Shown here: in pieces, positions 35,283 to 46,236 of the stretch
Layout: the number at the start of each line of letters is the position of its first letter
How positions within the stretch are numbered: position 1 is the stretch's first letter
The notes under the pieces: model-generated
Databases searched by the model: none
What the model saw: only the letters and a program-made list of their open reading frames with translations
Told to the model about the DNA's origin: nothing
DNA from: Pseudomonas violetae
Lineage (GTDB): Bacteria; Pseudomonadota; Gammaproteobacteria; Pseudomonadales; Pseudomonadaceae
Length of the DNA stretch: 64,000 nt
Reading direction: 5' to 3'
Assembly (NCBI RefSeq): GCF_023072615.1
Contig: NZ_JAKNRW010000002.1
Coordinates: 186,001 to 250,000, forward strand
Made by a program: the position numbers and the translations under genes

Positions 35283-37357
35283 GTGATGCGCAACTGGAAA
35301 TACTCGCCAGCCGCGCCGGTCTGGCAGTCGACTGGATCGACGCCAACGGCCGCCCGCAAAAAGTTGCTCCTGCGGCACTGCGCAGTGTCCTGACCGGTCT
35401 CGGCCACCCCGCCGGCACCACCCAGGAAATAGATGCCAGCCTGCTGCAGTTGCAGGAGGTCCAGCTAACCCGCCACCTGCCACCGATGCTCACCGCAGAT
35501 GTGGGTGTTGGTATCGATTTGGCGCGCTACTTCGAGCCTCAAACCCCATGTGAAATCCACCTCGAGGACGGCTCACGACTCAGTCTCAAGCTGGATGCCA
35601 AATCGGTGCTGCCCGGCCTGGTGCCGGTTGGCTATCAACACGTCAGCATCGATGGCCAGCAATTCACCCTGGCCGTAGCGCCGCCCCGCTGCTACAGCGT
35701 CGGCGATGCGGTAGGCAATCCGATTCCCCGCGCCTGGGGCTTGAGCGTGCAGTTGTACTCCTTGCGTCGCCCAGGCGATGGTGGTTTCGGTGATACCCAG
35801 GCCCTGGAAGATCTGGCCCGGGTGGCCGGGGAACGGGGTAGCGATGCCCTGGCGATCAGCCCGCTGCACGCCATGTTCAGCAGTGACACCCAGCGCTATA
35901 GCCCGTATTCGCCTTCCAGCCGCCTGTTTCTCAACAGCCTGTACGCCGCGCCTGGCGCCATTCTGGGTGAGCGAGCCGTACGCGCCGCTATTGAGGCCAC
36001 CGGCCTGGCGGCGGATTTCAAGCACCTTGAAGAACAGACGCTGATCGACTGGCCGGTGGCGGCCGAGGCCAAACATCGCCTGCTGCAGGCGCTGTACGAA
36101 GGGTTTGTGCAAGGCGAGCATCCACTGCATGCCGACTTCAGCAGCTTCCGCCACGCCGGTGGCGAGGCCCTTGAAAATCATTGCCGTTTCGAAGCCATTC
36201 AAGAGACTCGCGCCGCCAAGGGCGAAGCCCTCGACTGGCGTGAATGGCCCGAGCAATGGCGTGACCCGCGCAGCGCGGCGCTGGCCGAATTCGTCGAAGA
36301 AAATGCCGGGCGCATCGGCTTTTTCGCTTTCTGCCAATGGCTGATCACCCGTTGCCTGGAGCGCGCGCAAACTGCGGCCCGCAGCAGTGGCATGAGCATC
36401 GGCCTGATCGCCGACCTTGCCGTCGGCGCCGATGGCGGTGGCAGCCAGGCCTGGAGTCGCCAGGATGAGCTACTCGCGTCCCTGACAGTGGGAGCCCCCC
36501 CGGACGTTCTCAATCGCACCGGCCAGGGCTGGGGCATTTCCGCGTTCTCGCCGGAAGGTATGGTGCGCAACGGTTTTCGCGCATTCATTGAAATGCTGCG
36601 CGCCAACTTTGCCCACGCCGGTGGCCTGCGCATCGATCATGTGATGGGCCTGCAAAGGTTATGGGTGATCCCTAAGGGTGCTTCACCCGCGGACGGCGCC
36701 TATCTTTACTATCCGGTGGATGACCTGCTGCGCCTGCTGACCCTGGAGTCCCATCGACACCAGGCCATTGTCCTCGGTGAAGATCTCGGCACCGTACCGG
36801 AGGGGCTGCAGGAAAAACTCATCGCCCGCTCGATCCTTGGCATGCGTGTGTTGCTGTTTGAACAGGACAACACGCAGTTCAAGTCGATCCTCGACTGGCC
36901 GGACAATGCCCTGGCAACCACCAGCACCCATGACCTGCCAACGCTCAATGGCTGGTGGCATGGCCGCGATATCGATTGGAACGCCCGCCTCGGCCTGATC
37001 GACGCCAGCAGTGAAATCGAGTGGCGTCGGCACCGTGAGCGTGAGCGCGAGGGCTTGCGTCGGGTACTGGGTGAAGACCCGCAAAACTTTCGCGAAGAGT
37101 CCCATGAAACCGACCAGGTGCTCGACGCCAGTGCGCGTTTCCTTGGCCATACGCGGGCGCCCCTGGTGCTGTTACCGCTGGAAGACGCCTTGGGCATAGA
37201 ACAACAGGCCAACCTGCCCGGCACCATCGACACCCACCCCAATTGGAGCCGGCGTTTGCCGGGCTACAGTGAGGCCCTACTCGATGACCCCGACGCCGCC
37301 CGGCGCCTGGAACTGCTCGCCTGCGCGCGACTTCAAGCCGGTGAGCGTGACCAATGA
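35279..37357 (+). CDS. malQ: 4-alpha-glucanotransferase MalQ (amylomaltase)
   Basis: A 692-residue GH77 enzyme. The GH77 active-site regions are present: an early AISPLHAMFSSDTQRYSPYSP, the nucleophile region LRIDHVMGLQRLW, the acid/base region LGEDLGTVPEGL, and TTSTHDLPTLNGWW. The long N-terminal domain before about residue 140 is usual for proteobacterial MalQ. It disproportionates linear maltodextrins, adjusting chain lengths for TreY/TreZ and GlgX. It overlaps treZ at the start and treY at the end by 4 nt each. Confidence 0.93.
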   Translation: MSDAQLEILASRAGLAVDWIDANGRPQKVAPAALRSVLTGLGHPAGTTQEIDASLLQLQEVQLTRHLPPMLTADVGVGIDLARYFEPQTPCEIHLEDGSRLSLKLDAKSVLPGLVPVGYQHVSIDGQQFTLAVAPPRCYSVGDAVGNPIPRAWGLSVQLYSLRRPGDGGFGDTQALEDLARVAGERGSDALAISPLHAMFSSDTQRYSPYSPSSRLFLNSLYAAPGAILGERAVRAAIEATGLAADFKHLEEQTLIDWPVAAEAKHRLLQALYEGFVQGEHPLHADFSSFRHAGGEALENHCRFEAIQETRAAKGEALDWREWPEQWRDPRSAALAEFVEENAGRIGFFAFCQWLITRCLERAQTAARSSGMSIGLIADLAVGADGGGSQAWSRQDELLASLTVGAPPDVLNRTGQGWGISAFSPEGMVRNGFRAFIEMLRANFAHAGGLRIDHVMGLQRLWVIPKGASPADGAYLYYPVDDLLRLLTLESHRHQAIVLGEDLGTVPEGLQEKLIARSILGMRVLLFEQDNTQFKSILDWPDNALATTSTHDLPTLNGWWHGRDIDWNARLGLIDASSEIEWRRHREREREGLRRVLGEDPQNFREESHETDQVLDASARFLGHTRAPLVLLPLEDALGIEQQANLPGTIDTHPNWSRRLPGYSEALLDDPDAARRLELLACARLQAGERDQ

Positions 37358-40131
37358 TTCCACCATCAACCCAACCGTTGCGCGCGACCCTGCGCTTGCA
37401 GTTCCATAAAGACTTCACCTTGGATCAGGCGGTGCCGCTGGTGCCGTATTTTGCCAGCCTGGGGATCAGCCATGTCTACGCCTCGCCGCTGCTCGCCGCT
37501 CGTGCCGGATCGATGCATGGCTACGATGTGGTGGACCCTACCCAGGTCAACCCGCAGTTGGGCGGCGAGCCCGCGCTGCGCCGCCTGGTAGCGGCCTTGC
37601 GTGAACAGAACATGGGGCTGGTCCTCGATATCGTCTCCAACCATATGGCCGTCGGCGGCAGTGACAATCCCTGGTGGCTGGACTTGCTGGAATGGGGGCG
37701 CCTGAGCCCTCACAGTGAGTTCTTCGACATCCAGTGGCATTCCCCCGACCCCTTGATGGAAGGCCAGTTGTTGCTGCCATTCCTGGGCAGTGACTATGGC
37801 GTGGCATTGCAGGACGGCACTCTGCCCCTGTGTTTTGATCCCGAGTGCGGTTCGTTTCATGTCGAGCACTACGATCATTACTTTCCGATCTGTCCGAACA
37901 GCTATGGCGAACTGCTCAAGAGCGATGACGAGCGACTCAGATTTCTCGCCGACCGCTTCAGCGCCTTGAGCTACCAGACCGACGCCCACAGCCTGGCCGT
38001 GCCCCTCAAGGAAGAACTGCGTGAACTGGCCACGGACCCGGCCATCCTGCAGCGCATCGAGCAGAATGTGCGAGACTGCGACTCGCAGACCGCAGAAGGT
38101 TTTGAGCGCCTCCACCTCCTGCTAGAGCGCCAGAGTTACCGCCTCGCCAGTTGGCGTACGGCGGGCGATGACATCAACTGGCGGCGCTTTTTCGACGTCA
38201 ACGAACTCGGGGGCCTGCGCGTTGAGCGCCCTGCCGTGTTCGAGGCTACCCACGCGAAGATTTTCGAGCTGGTGGCAGAAGGCCTGATCGACGGATTGCG
38301 CATCGACCACATCGACGGCCTGGCCGACCCGCGTGGCTATTGCCGCAAACTGCGGCGTCGAGTGGACTCGCTGTCTCCAGGTCGCCACCTGCCGATCTAC
38401 GTTGAGAAGATTCTCGGTGAAGGCGAAGCGCTGCACCGCGACTGGTCGGTGGACGGCACCACTGGCTACGAATTCATGAATCAGTTGTCGCTGCTGCAAC
38501 ATGACCCCGACGGCGCCCAATCCCTGGGTGAACTGTGGAGCAAGTACAGCGAACGGCCTGCCGACTTCCGCCAGGAAGCCCAACTGGCCCGGCAGCAGAT
38601 CCTCAACGGTTCATTGGCCGGCGATTTCGAAAGCGTGGCCCAGGCACTGCTGCAAGTGGCCCGGGACGACCTGATGACCCGCGACCTGACCCTGGGCGCT
38701 ATCCGGCGCGCACTGCAGGAATTGATCGTGCACTTTCCCGTGTACCGTACCTACATCAGCCCGCTCGGACGTTCCAGCGAAGATGACGTGTTTTTCCAGC
38801 AGGCGCTGGCAGGAGCGCGGCAGACCCTCGGCGAGGCCGACTGGCCGGTACTCGACTGCCTGGCAGGATGGCTCGGTGGCAAGCCCTGGCGTGACCACCC
38901 GATTGGTCGCTCACGCAAGATCCTCAAGCATGCCTGCGTACGCTTCCAGCAACTGACTTCACCGGCTGCCGCCAAGGCTGTCGAGGACACCGCGTTCTAT
39001 CGCTCTGCGGTGTTGCTGTCGCGCAACGACGTGGGCTTCAGCACAGAACAGTTCAGCGCGCCTGTCGCCGACTTCCACCAAGCCTGCCTGCAACGCTTGG
39101 AAGCCTTCCCGGATAATTTGCTGGCCACGGCGACCCACGACCACAAACGGGGTGAAGACACCCGCGCGCGCCTGGCCATACTGAGTGAGCGCAGCGCCTG
39201 GTACGCCGAACAGGTTCCGCTGTGGCAAACCCTCGCCCGTCCGTTGCGTGACGACGACCAAATGCCGTCTGCCGGCGACGAGTTGATCCTCTATCAAGCC
39301 ATCCTCGGCAGTTGGCCGCTAGCGCTGCGCAGTGACGATCAATCGGCCCTCGAAGACTACGCCAGGCGCCTTTGGCAGTGGCAGCAGAAAGCGTTGCGCG
39401 AAGCCAAGTTGCAAAGCAGTTGGAGTGCGGCCAATGACACTTATGAAAATGCAGTCCAGGTCTTCATCGAACGCTTGCTTCTGAGTCCGGAGGGTGAGCT
39501 GTTGCGCTCTGCCCTGGGCAAGGCCGCCCAGACGCTGGCGGCACCCGGTGCACTGAACAGTCTGGCGCAAACCTTGCTGCGCATGACGGTGCCTGGAGTG
39601 CCTGACCTGTATCAGGGCAACGATTATTGGGACTTCTCGCTGGTCGATCCGGACAACCGCCGGCCGGTGGATTACCAAAGCCGCCAGCAAACCATGGAAC
39701 GACCGCAGGTGCTGGCAGAGCTGCTTGCGGACTGGCGCGATGGGCGCATCAAGCAGACGCTGATCCGGCGCACCCTCAACCTGCGAGCCGAGCATGCCGA
39801 ACTGTTCGCCCGCGGCAGCTATCAGGCGCTCGAAGTGGTCGGCAGCCAGGCCCACAAAGTGCTCGCCTTCATGCGTGAGCACGCAGGCAGCAGAGCCGTG
39901 GTGATCGTACCGATTCGCTGCGCGGAACTGCTGAAAAACAGTGCCGAACCATTGATCGATGCGCTGCAGTGGGGCGACACCCGAGTCAAATTACCGTTCG
40001 AGGCATCTGCAGAAAATCTGAAGGGACTTTTCCCCGGAGCCACAGTCACAAACCACAGGGAGCTGAACATCAGCACCGCGCTGGGCGAATTCCCCGTCAA
40101 TCTTTTTATCCAATTTTCTACCCAAGCTTGA
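37354..40131 (+). CDS. treY: Maltooligosyltrehalose synthase TreY
   Basis: A 925-residue GH13_26 enzyme. It begins LRATLRLQFHKDFTLDQAVP, and has YASPLLAARAGSMHGYDVVD, DIVSNHMAVGG (region I), GLRIDHIDGLADPRGY (region II with nucleophile Asp) and YVEKILGEGE (region III Glu). The large insertions and the C-terminal region (VPGVPDLYQGNDYWDFSLVDPDNRRPVD) are typical of TreY. It isomerises the reducing-end bond of maltodextrins to alpha,alpha-1,1, the step before TreZ. Coupled to malQ by a 4-nt overlap. Confidence 0.93.
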   Translation: MIPPSTQPLRATLRLQFHKDFTLDQAVPLVPYFASLGISHVYASPLLAARAGSMHGYDVVDPTQVNPQLGGEPALRRLVAALREQNMGLVLDIVSNHMAVGGSDNPWWLDLLEWGRLSPHSEFFDIQWHSPDPLMEGQLLLPFLGSDYGVALQDGTLPLCFDPECGSFHVEHYDHYFPICPNSYGELLKSDDERLRFLADRFSALSYQTDAHSLAVPLKEELRELATDPAILQRIEQNVRDCDSQTAEGFERLHLLLERQSYRLASWRTAGDDINWRRFFDVNELGGLRVERPAVFEATHAKIFELVAEGLIDGLRIDHIDGLADPRGYCRKLRRRVDSLSPGRHLPIYVEKILGEGEALHRDWSVDGTTGYEFMNQLSLLQHDPDGAQSLGELWSKYSERPADFRQEAQLARQQILNGSLAGDFESVAQALLQVARDDLMTRDLTLGAIRRALQELIVHFPVYRTYISPLGRSSEDDVFFQQALAGARQTLGEADWPVLDCLAGWLGGKPWRDHPIGRSRKILKHACVRFQQLTSPAAAKAVEDTAFYRSAVLLSRNDVGFSTEQFSAPVADFHQACLQRLEAFPDNLLATATHDHKRGEDTRARLAILSERSAWYAEQVPLWQTLARPLRDDDQMPSAGDELILYQAILGSWPLALRSDDQSALEDYARRLWQWQQKALREAKLQSSWSAANDTYENAVQVFIERLLLSPEGELLRSALGKAAQTLAAPGALNSLAQTLLRMTVPGVPDLYQGNDYWDFSLVDPDNRRPVDYQSRQQTMERPQVLAELLADWRDGRIKQTLIRRTLNLRAEHAELFARGSYQALEVVGSQAHKVLAFMREHAGSRAVVIVPIRCAELLKNSAEPLIDALQWGDTRVKLPFEASAENLKGLFPGATVTNHRELNISTALGEFPVNLFIQFSTQA

Positions 40132-40152
40132 GTTCAGTTCAGGAGCATAGAG

Positions 40153-40467
40153 ATGAGTACCGACGATAAACGCGTGCGCGAATTTGCCTATCAGATCTGG
40201 GAGTCGGAGGGGAAACCGGAGGGCCAGGAAGCCCGGCATTGGGAAATGGCTCGCAAACTGGCGGAAGCTGAAGCCCTCGCCCCCAGTAAATCGCCAAAGG
40301 CTGCTGGCAGCAAAGCTGTCAAGCCTAACGGCAAGCTTGAAGACAAGCCGGCAGCCAAGCCCAAGGCCGGCGCCAAGGCCAAGCCTGCAGCCGCTTCTTC
40401 GGTGATACCGCCGGGAGAAAAAAACTCCGAGAAAAAGCCGCGAGCGAGGAAAAAGCCTGCGGTCTGA
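40153..40467 (+). CDS. DUF2934 small protein in the trehalose operon
   Basis: A 104-residue protein. The first ~40 residues are the DUF2934 domain (REFAYQIWESEGKPEGQEARHWEMA), a short helical motif. The rest is a low-complexity Lys/Ala/Pro tail (AKPKAGAKAKPA) ending in a basic cluster, which may bind nucleic acid or polyanions. AGGAG precedes ATG. It lies 22 nt after treY, as is common in pseudomonads. Function unknown; the tail is of the histone-H1-like type. Confidence 0.82.
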   Translation: MSTDDKRVREFAYQIWESEGKPEGQEARHWEMARKLAEAEALAPSKSPKAAGSKAVKPNGKLEDKPAAKPKAGAKAKPAAASSVIPPGEKNSEKKPRARKKPAV

Positions 40468-40494
40468 CGATTGATTATTTGATTTGACTGGATT

Positions 40495-40516
40495 CATGGC
40501 GAGCTTGCTCGCCATG
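40495..40516. other. Perfect inverted repeat between DUF2934 gene and glgX
   Basis: CATGGCGAGC-TT-GCTCGCCATG, a 10-bp perfect stem with a 2-nt loop and no T tract. It resembles a short REP-derived hairpin, and may be a weak terminator or mRNA 3' end. Confidence 0.5.
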
Positions 40517-40582
40517 CCCCGGGGTCTTTCGCCCTGAAAAAGAATAGCAATACCGTACTAGACCCCATTTGCAGGAGCACTT

Positions 40583-42742
<2,160 letters not shown>

Positions 42743-42743
42743 A

Positions 42744-43736
42744 ATGCAGCTCAGGACGTATCTTGATCGCCAGTCGACGGACTACGACAGCACCCGGGCA
42801 CTAGGACAATGCCTGGAGCGACTGGTGGAGGCAGGTCTGGATCGGCTGCCACTGCCGGGGCAAGGCCACACGCTGAAGCGTTTCCAGCGCTTGGCCGAGG
42901 TTGGCGGGCATGATCTGCGGTTGTGCAAATTGTATGAGGGGCACACCGATGCGCTGGCGATCTTCCAGCAACTGGGTGCGCCGACCCCTACTCCCGGCAG
43001 TACCTGGGGCATGTGGGCGGCCGAGCCACCGAACGCCCGGGTTCGGCTGACTTCTACCGCACAGGCTGTCGCGCTCAATGGCCGCAAGGCCTGGTGCTCG
43101 GGCGCAGCCGTCCTTAGTCATGCGCTACTCACCGCCTGGGACGAGCAGGACCGCCAGCAACTGGTGGCCGTGGCGCTTGATCAGCCCGGTGTAACCGTGA
43201 CTGATCAAGGTTGGCAAGCAGTCGGCATGGGCGCAACCGGCAGTGTCGAGGTCCTGTTGGACAACGCCAAGGCGCTCGCCATCGGCAATCCCGGCGACTA
43301 CCTGCAACGCCCTGGCTTCTGGCACGGAGGGATCGGTATTGCCGCCTGCTGGTATGGCGCGGCCTGCAGCATGGCCGAGCGGTTGCGCGAGCATTGCGCA
43401 CATCGTGAAGAACCCCACGCTCTCGCCCATCTGGGCGCCGTCGACAGTGCCTTGCAAGGCGCTGCCGCAGTGTTGCGTGCCAGCGCCGTGGCGATAGACG
43501 ACGCCCCTCTTGACGACGCCGAATTGCTCGCCAGACGAACTCGGGCTGTGGTTGAAAACGCCGCCGAGCAAGTCATTCATCATGTCGGCCGCGCCCTCGG
43601 CGCAGGCCCTTATTGCAAGGATCGACAGTTCGCGCAGCTGAGCGCCGATCTGCCGGTTTTCCTGCGCCAGAGTCACGCCGAGCGCGATCTCGCGGGCCTG
43701 GGGCAAATAATTCGTGAAGGGACATGGACGTTATGA
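42744..43736 (+). CDS. Acyl-CoA-dehydrogenase-like protein, short form
   Basis: A 330-residue protein of acyl-CoA dehydrogenase fold. The middle-domain signatures are visible but modified: STWGMWAAEPPNARVRL in place of the usual CLTEP segment, and ALNGRKAWCSGAAVLSHAL corresponding to the GKKxxITG strand. The C-terminal helical bundle retains ENAAEQVIHHVGRALGAGPYCKD. The usual catalytic Glu is not evident, so the reaction is unclear. It starts 1 nt after the glgX stop and overlaps the PIG-L gene by 4 nt. In other pseudomonads this type of gene accompanies a PIG-L, a NodS-like and a GT2 gene. Confidence 0.75.
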   Translation: MQLRTYLDRQSTDYDSTRALGQCLERLVEAGLDRLPLPGQGHTLKRFQRLAEVGGHDLRLCKLYEGHTDALAIFQQLGAPTPTPGSTWGMWAAEPPNARVRLTSTAQAVALNGRKAWCSGAAVLSHALLTAWDEQDRQQLVAVALDQPGVTVTDQGWQAVGMGATGSVEVLLDNAKALAIGNPGDYLQRPGFWHGGIGIAACWYGAACSMAERLREHCAHREEPHALAHLGAVDSALQGAAAVLRASAVAIDDAPLDDAELLARRTRAVVENAAEQVIHHVGRALGAGPYCKDRQFAQLSADLPVFLRQSHAERDLAGLGQIIREGTWTL

Positions 43737-44491
43737 AAGCCAATCCGATTGTCGGCCAGGGCACACCGCTGCATCAGTGGCAAGCCTCCAGCCAGTTGGC
43801 CCAAATGCCGGTGATCGATATTCTGCAATTGGTGCCTGAAGGCTCTCGCGCGGTGATCATTGCGCCGCACCCGGACGACGAGATCCTCGGTTGCGGCGGT
43901 TTCCTGCAGCTGCTGGCTGACGCCGGCCGTGACCTGCAACTGATTTCTGTCACCGATGGCAGCGCCAGTCATCCAGGTTCGCAACGTTGGCCGGTGGAAC
44001 GGTTGAGCACTGTTCGGCCCCAGGAATCGGTGGAGGCGCTGCGTCGGCTCGGTTTGCCATTGCACAGCCTTAGGTGGTTGCGCGGTGGCTTTGCCGACAG
44101 CCAGGTGGCGGCCCGGGAGGCGCAATTAAGTGTATTTATCGAGCGCCATCTGCGCGCCAGTGATGTGGTGTTCACCACCTGGCGTGAAGACGGGCACTGC
44201 GATCACGAAGCCGTGGGTCGTGCCAGTGCCGAGGCGGCGCAGCGTGTGGGTGCCACATTGCACGAGCTGCCGGTGTGGACCTGGCATTGGGCAACGCCCG
44301 AAGGCAGTAGTGTCCCGTGGCATCGGGCACGCAAGGTCCTTTTGTCGCCGCCGTTGATTGCACGCAAACGGCATGCGATCCATGCCTTCGCCAGTCAGCT
44401 TGAGGGCGACCCGCAGATCGGTTTGCCTCCGGTGCTCGCGCCCTTCGTGCTGGAGCGCCTGCTGCAACCCTTTGAAGTGGTATTCATATGA
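43733..44491 (+). CDS. PIG-L family deacetylase (copy 1, intact active site)
   Basis: A 252-residue LmbE/PIG-L fold. The zinc and base motif is IIAPHPDDEILGCGG: His46, then Asp48 (general base in MshB) and Asp49 (zinc ligand). The later zinc His lies in TWREDGHCDHEAVGRA. PIG-L enzymes remove N-acetyl groups from GlcNAc-containing substrates. The ATG at 43733 is favoured over 43724: AAGGGA lies 10 nt upstream of 43733, but only 1 nt before 43724. The gene overlaps its upstream neighbour and the downstream methyltransferase by 4 nt each. Confidence 0.88.
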   Translation: MKANPIVGQGTPLHQWQASSQLAQMPVIDILQLVPEGSRAVIIAPHPDDEILGCGGFLQLLADAGRDLQLISVTDGSASHPGSQRWPVERLSTVRPQESVEALRRLGLPLHSLRWLRGGFADSQVAAREAQLSVFIERHLRASDVVFTTWREDGHCDHEAVGRASAEAAQRVGATLHELPVWTWHWATPEGSSVPWHRARKVLLSPPLIARKRHAIHAFASQLEGDPQIGLPPVLAPFVLERLLQPFEVVFI

Positions 44492-45102
44492 GTGTAGAGG
44501 ATCGATATTTTGACGGTTTGTTTGCCAATAGTGACGATCCCTGGGCGTTCCGCCAGCGCTGGTACGAACAACGCAAACGGGCCATTACCCTGGCTGCGCT
44601 ACCCCGTCCGCGTTACCGCGCAATTTTCGAACCGGGCTGCGCCAACGGCGAACTGAGCGCCGACCTGGCCACCCGTTGTGATCGCCTGCTTTGTTGCGAT
44701 ACCGCCAGTGCCGCCGTCGCACTCGCACGCACGCGCTTGAGTCCGTTCAACCATGCGCAAGTGTGCCAGGCACGCTTGCCCGAGCAATGGCCAAGTGAGA
44801 AGTTCGACCTGATCGTTATCAGTGAGCTTGGCTACTACCTCGACGCCGAAGACCTCAAGCGCCTGATCGAACAAGCCTCGCAATCCCTGACGGCCGACGG
44901 CCAACTGCTGGCATGCCATTGGCGCCCGCCTATCGACGGTTGCCCCCTGAATGCCCGTCAGGTTCATGACCTGCTGCACGAGCACCTGCGCCTGCCGCGC
45001 CTGGTGCTGCATCAGGATGCCGACTTCCTGCTCGAGCTCTGGAGTCGCGAACCGCGTTCGGTGGCCGCCCTGGAAGGCCTGCGAGCCAGCACCTGCAATT
45101 AA
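44488..45102 (+). CDS. NodS-family SAM-dependent methyltransferase
   Basis: A 204-residue class I methyltransferase. It begins with YFDGLFANSDDPWAFRQRWYEQ, matching the NodS family (PF05401). The SAM-binding motif I is IFEPGCANGELS (about 46-57), the acidic end of strand 2 is CDTASA, and motif IV/post region is FDLIVISELGYYL. In rhizobia NodS N-methylates the deacetylated terminal glucosamine of chito-oligosaccharides. Its position after a PIG-L deacetylase therefore mirrors a deacetylate-then-methylate order. The acceptor here is unknown. Confidence 0.87.
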   Translation: MSVEDRYFDGLFANSDDPWAFRQRWYEQRKRAITLAALPRPRYRAIFEPGCANGELSADLATRCDRLLCCDTASAAVALARTRLSPFNHAQVCQARLPEQWPSEKFDLIVISELGYYLDAEDLKRLIEQASQSLTADGQLLACHWRPPIDGCPLNARQVHDLLHEHLRLPRLVLHQDADFLLELWSREPRSVAALEGLRASTCN

Positions 45103-45363
45103 CGGCAACCAGGTCCGCTGGAACGCGCTTGCTGCGATGGTCTTCAACGATGCCGCTCGAAACCTGATCCGCAACAGTGCTTTCGACATCATCGCCACCC
45201 GGAGAAAGCGAGCTCCTCCTGACGGACAGTGCTCAAAAAAAACGTACCAGATAGAACATCCACGCGACGAACTGCAATACATGAGCAATACTCCGTGCGC
45301 GGCAATCCATGGTCTGGAGCGCACGCCCCCATGCTCATACACCCGGAACAAGGACGTAGCCCG

Positions 45364-46122
45364 ATGAAATCCGTTTCCCTCAGCGAAAGCATCCTGCCTG
45401 CGCAGATCTGGAACAGCGCCGCGCAACTGGACAACATCCCCGTCATCAACACCGAAACCCTCGTCCCCCCGGGCGCTCGCGCAGTGGTGATCTCGCCCCA
45501 CCCTGGGGATGAAGTGATGATGTGCGGCGGCCTGCTGCAACTGCTCAGCGCACTGGGCCACCCCCTGCAATTAATTTCCATGACCGACGGCAGTGCCAGC
45601 TATCCGGGCTCGCAACAGTGGTCCGAGAAACGCCTCAGCGTGTTCCGCTCCCAGGAAAGCGTCGAGGCCTTGCGCCGCCTCGGCATGCCGATGCACAGCC
45701 TGAAATGGATTCGTGGTGGCTTTACCGACAACGCCCTGGCAGAACACGAATCCCAACTGACCGAGTTCATTGCCCGCTACTTGCGCCCCGCAGACGTCGT
45801 CTTCAGCACCTGGCGCGAGGACCGCCACCTGGATCACGATGCCGTTGGCCGTGCGGCGGCCAGAGCCGCGAAGAAGGTCGGCGCGGCCTTCAACGAAGTA
45901 CCCATTCGCGCCTGGCACTGGCCGATCCGCGACCGCGGGCAAATCCCCTGGCATCGGGCGCGTAAAGTGCGACTCGATACCTGGACCGTGGCGCGCAAGA
46001 GCCACGCCACCCACGCCTATGCCAGTCAGCTCGACGGCGAACCCGCCCTGGGCCTCGCGCCCCTGCTACCCCGGGTGCTGCTGGAGCGGATGCGACTGCC
46101 TTATGAAATCGTCTTTGTCTGA
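45364..46122 (+). CDS. PIG-L family protein (copy 2, general-base Asp replaced by Gly)
   Basis: A 252-residue paralogue of the protein at 43733, alignable over its whole length (for example QLISMTDGSASYPGSQ versus QLISVTDGSASHPGSQ). The catalytic motif reads VVISPHPGDEVMMCGG: His46 and Asp49 remain, but residue 48, the general base in MshB, is Gly (codon GGG at 45505-45507). The late zinc motif TWREDRHLDHDAVGRA is intact, so a metal site may persist without normal deacetylation. AAGGA lies 9 nt before ATG 45364. It follows the methyltransferase after 261 bp without another gene. Confidence 0.85.
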   Translation: MKSVSLSESILPAQIWNSAAQLDNIPVINTETLVPPGARAVVISPHPGDEVMMCGGLLQLLSALGHPLQLISMTDGSASYPGSQQWSEKRLSVFRSQESVEALRRLGMPMHSLKWIRGGFTDNALAEHESQLTEFIARYLRPADVVFSTWREDRHLDHDAVGRAAARAAKKVGAAFNEVPIRAWHWPIRDRGQIPWHRARKVRLDTWTVARKSHATHAYASQLDGEPALGLAPLLPRVLLERMRLPYEIVFV

Positions 46123-46236
46123 GCCTGCACCCCGACACGTGGGGGAGCGGTTGCCACAGGGCTATCGCAGATTTGCTGTGAACTGCGCGCGCACCTATCA
46201 GTCGCATACATAAGGAACCGAATACCAGGAGTGAAC

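Noticed and set aside
45103..45363. Residual GT2 gene after the NodS-like gene
   Set aside because: I looked for GT2 motifs in both strands of this 261-bp gap and saw none; the forward frames are not protein-like.
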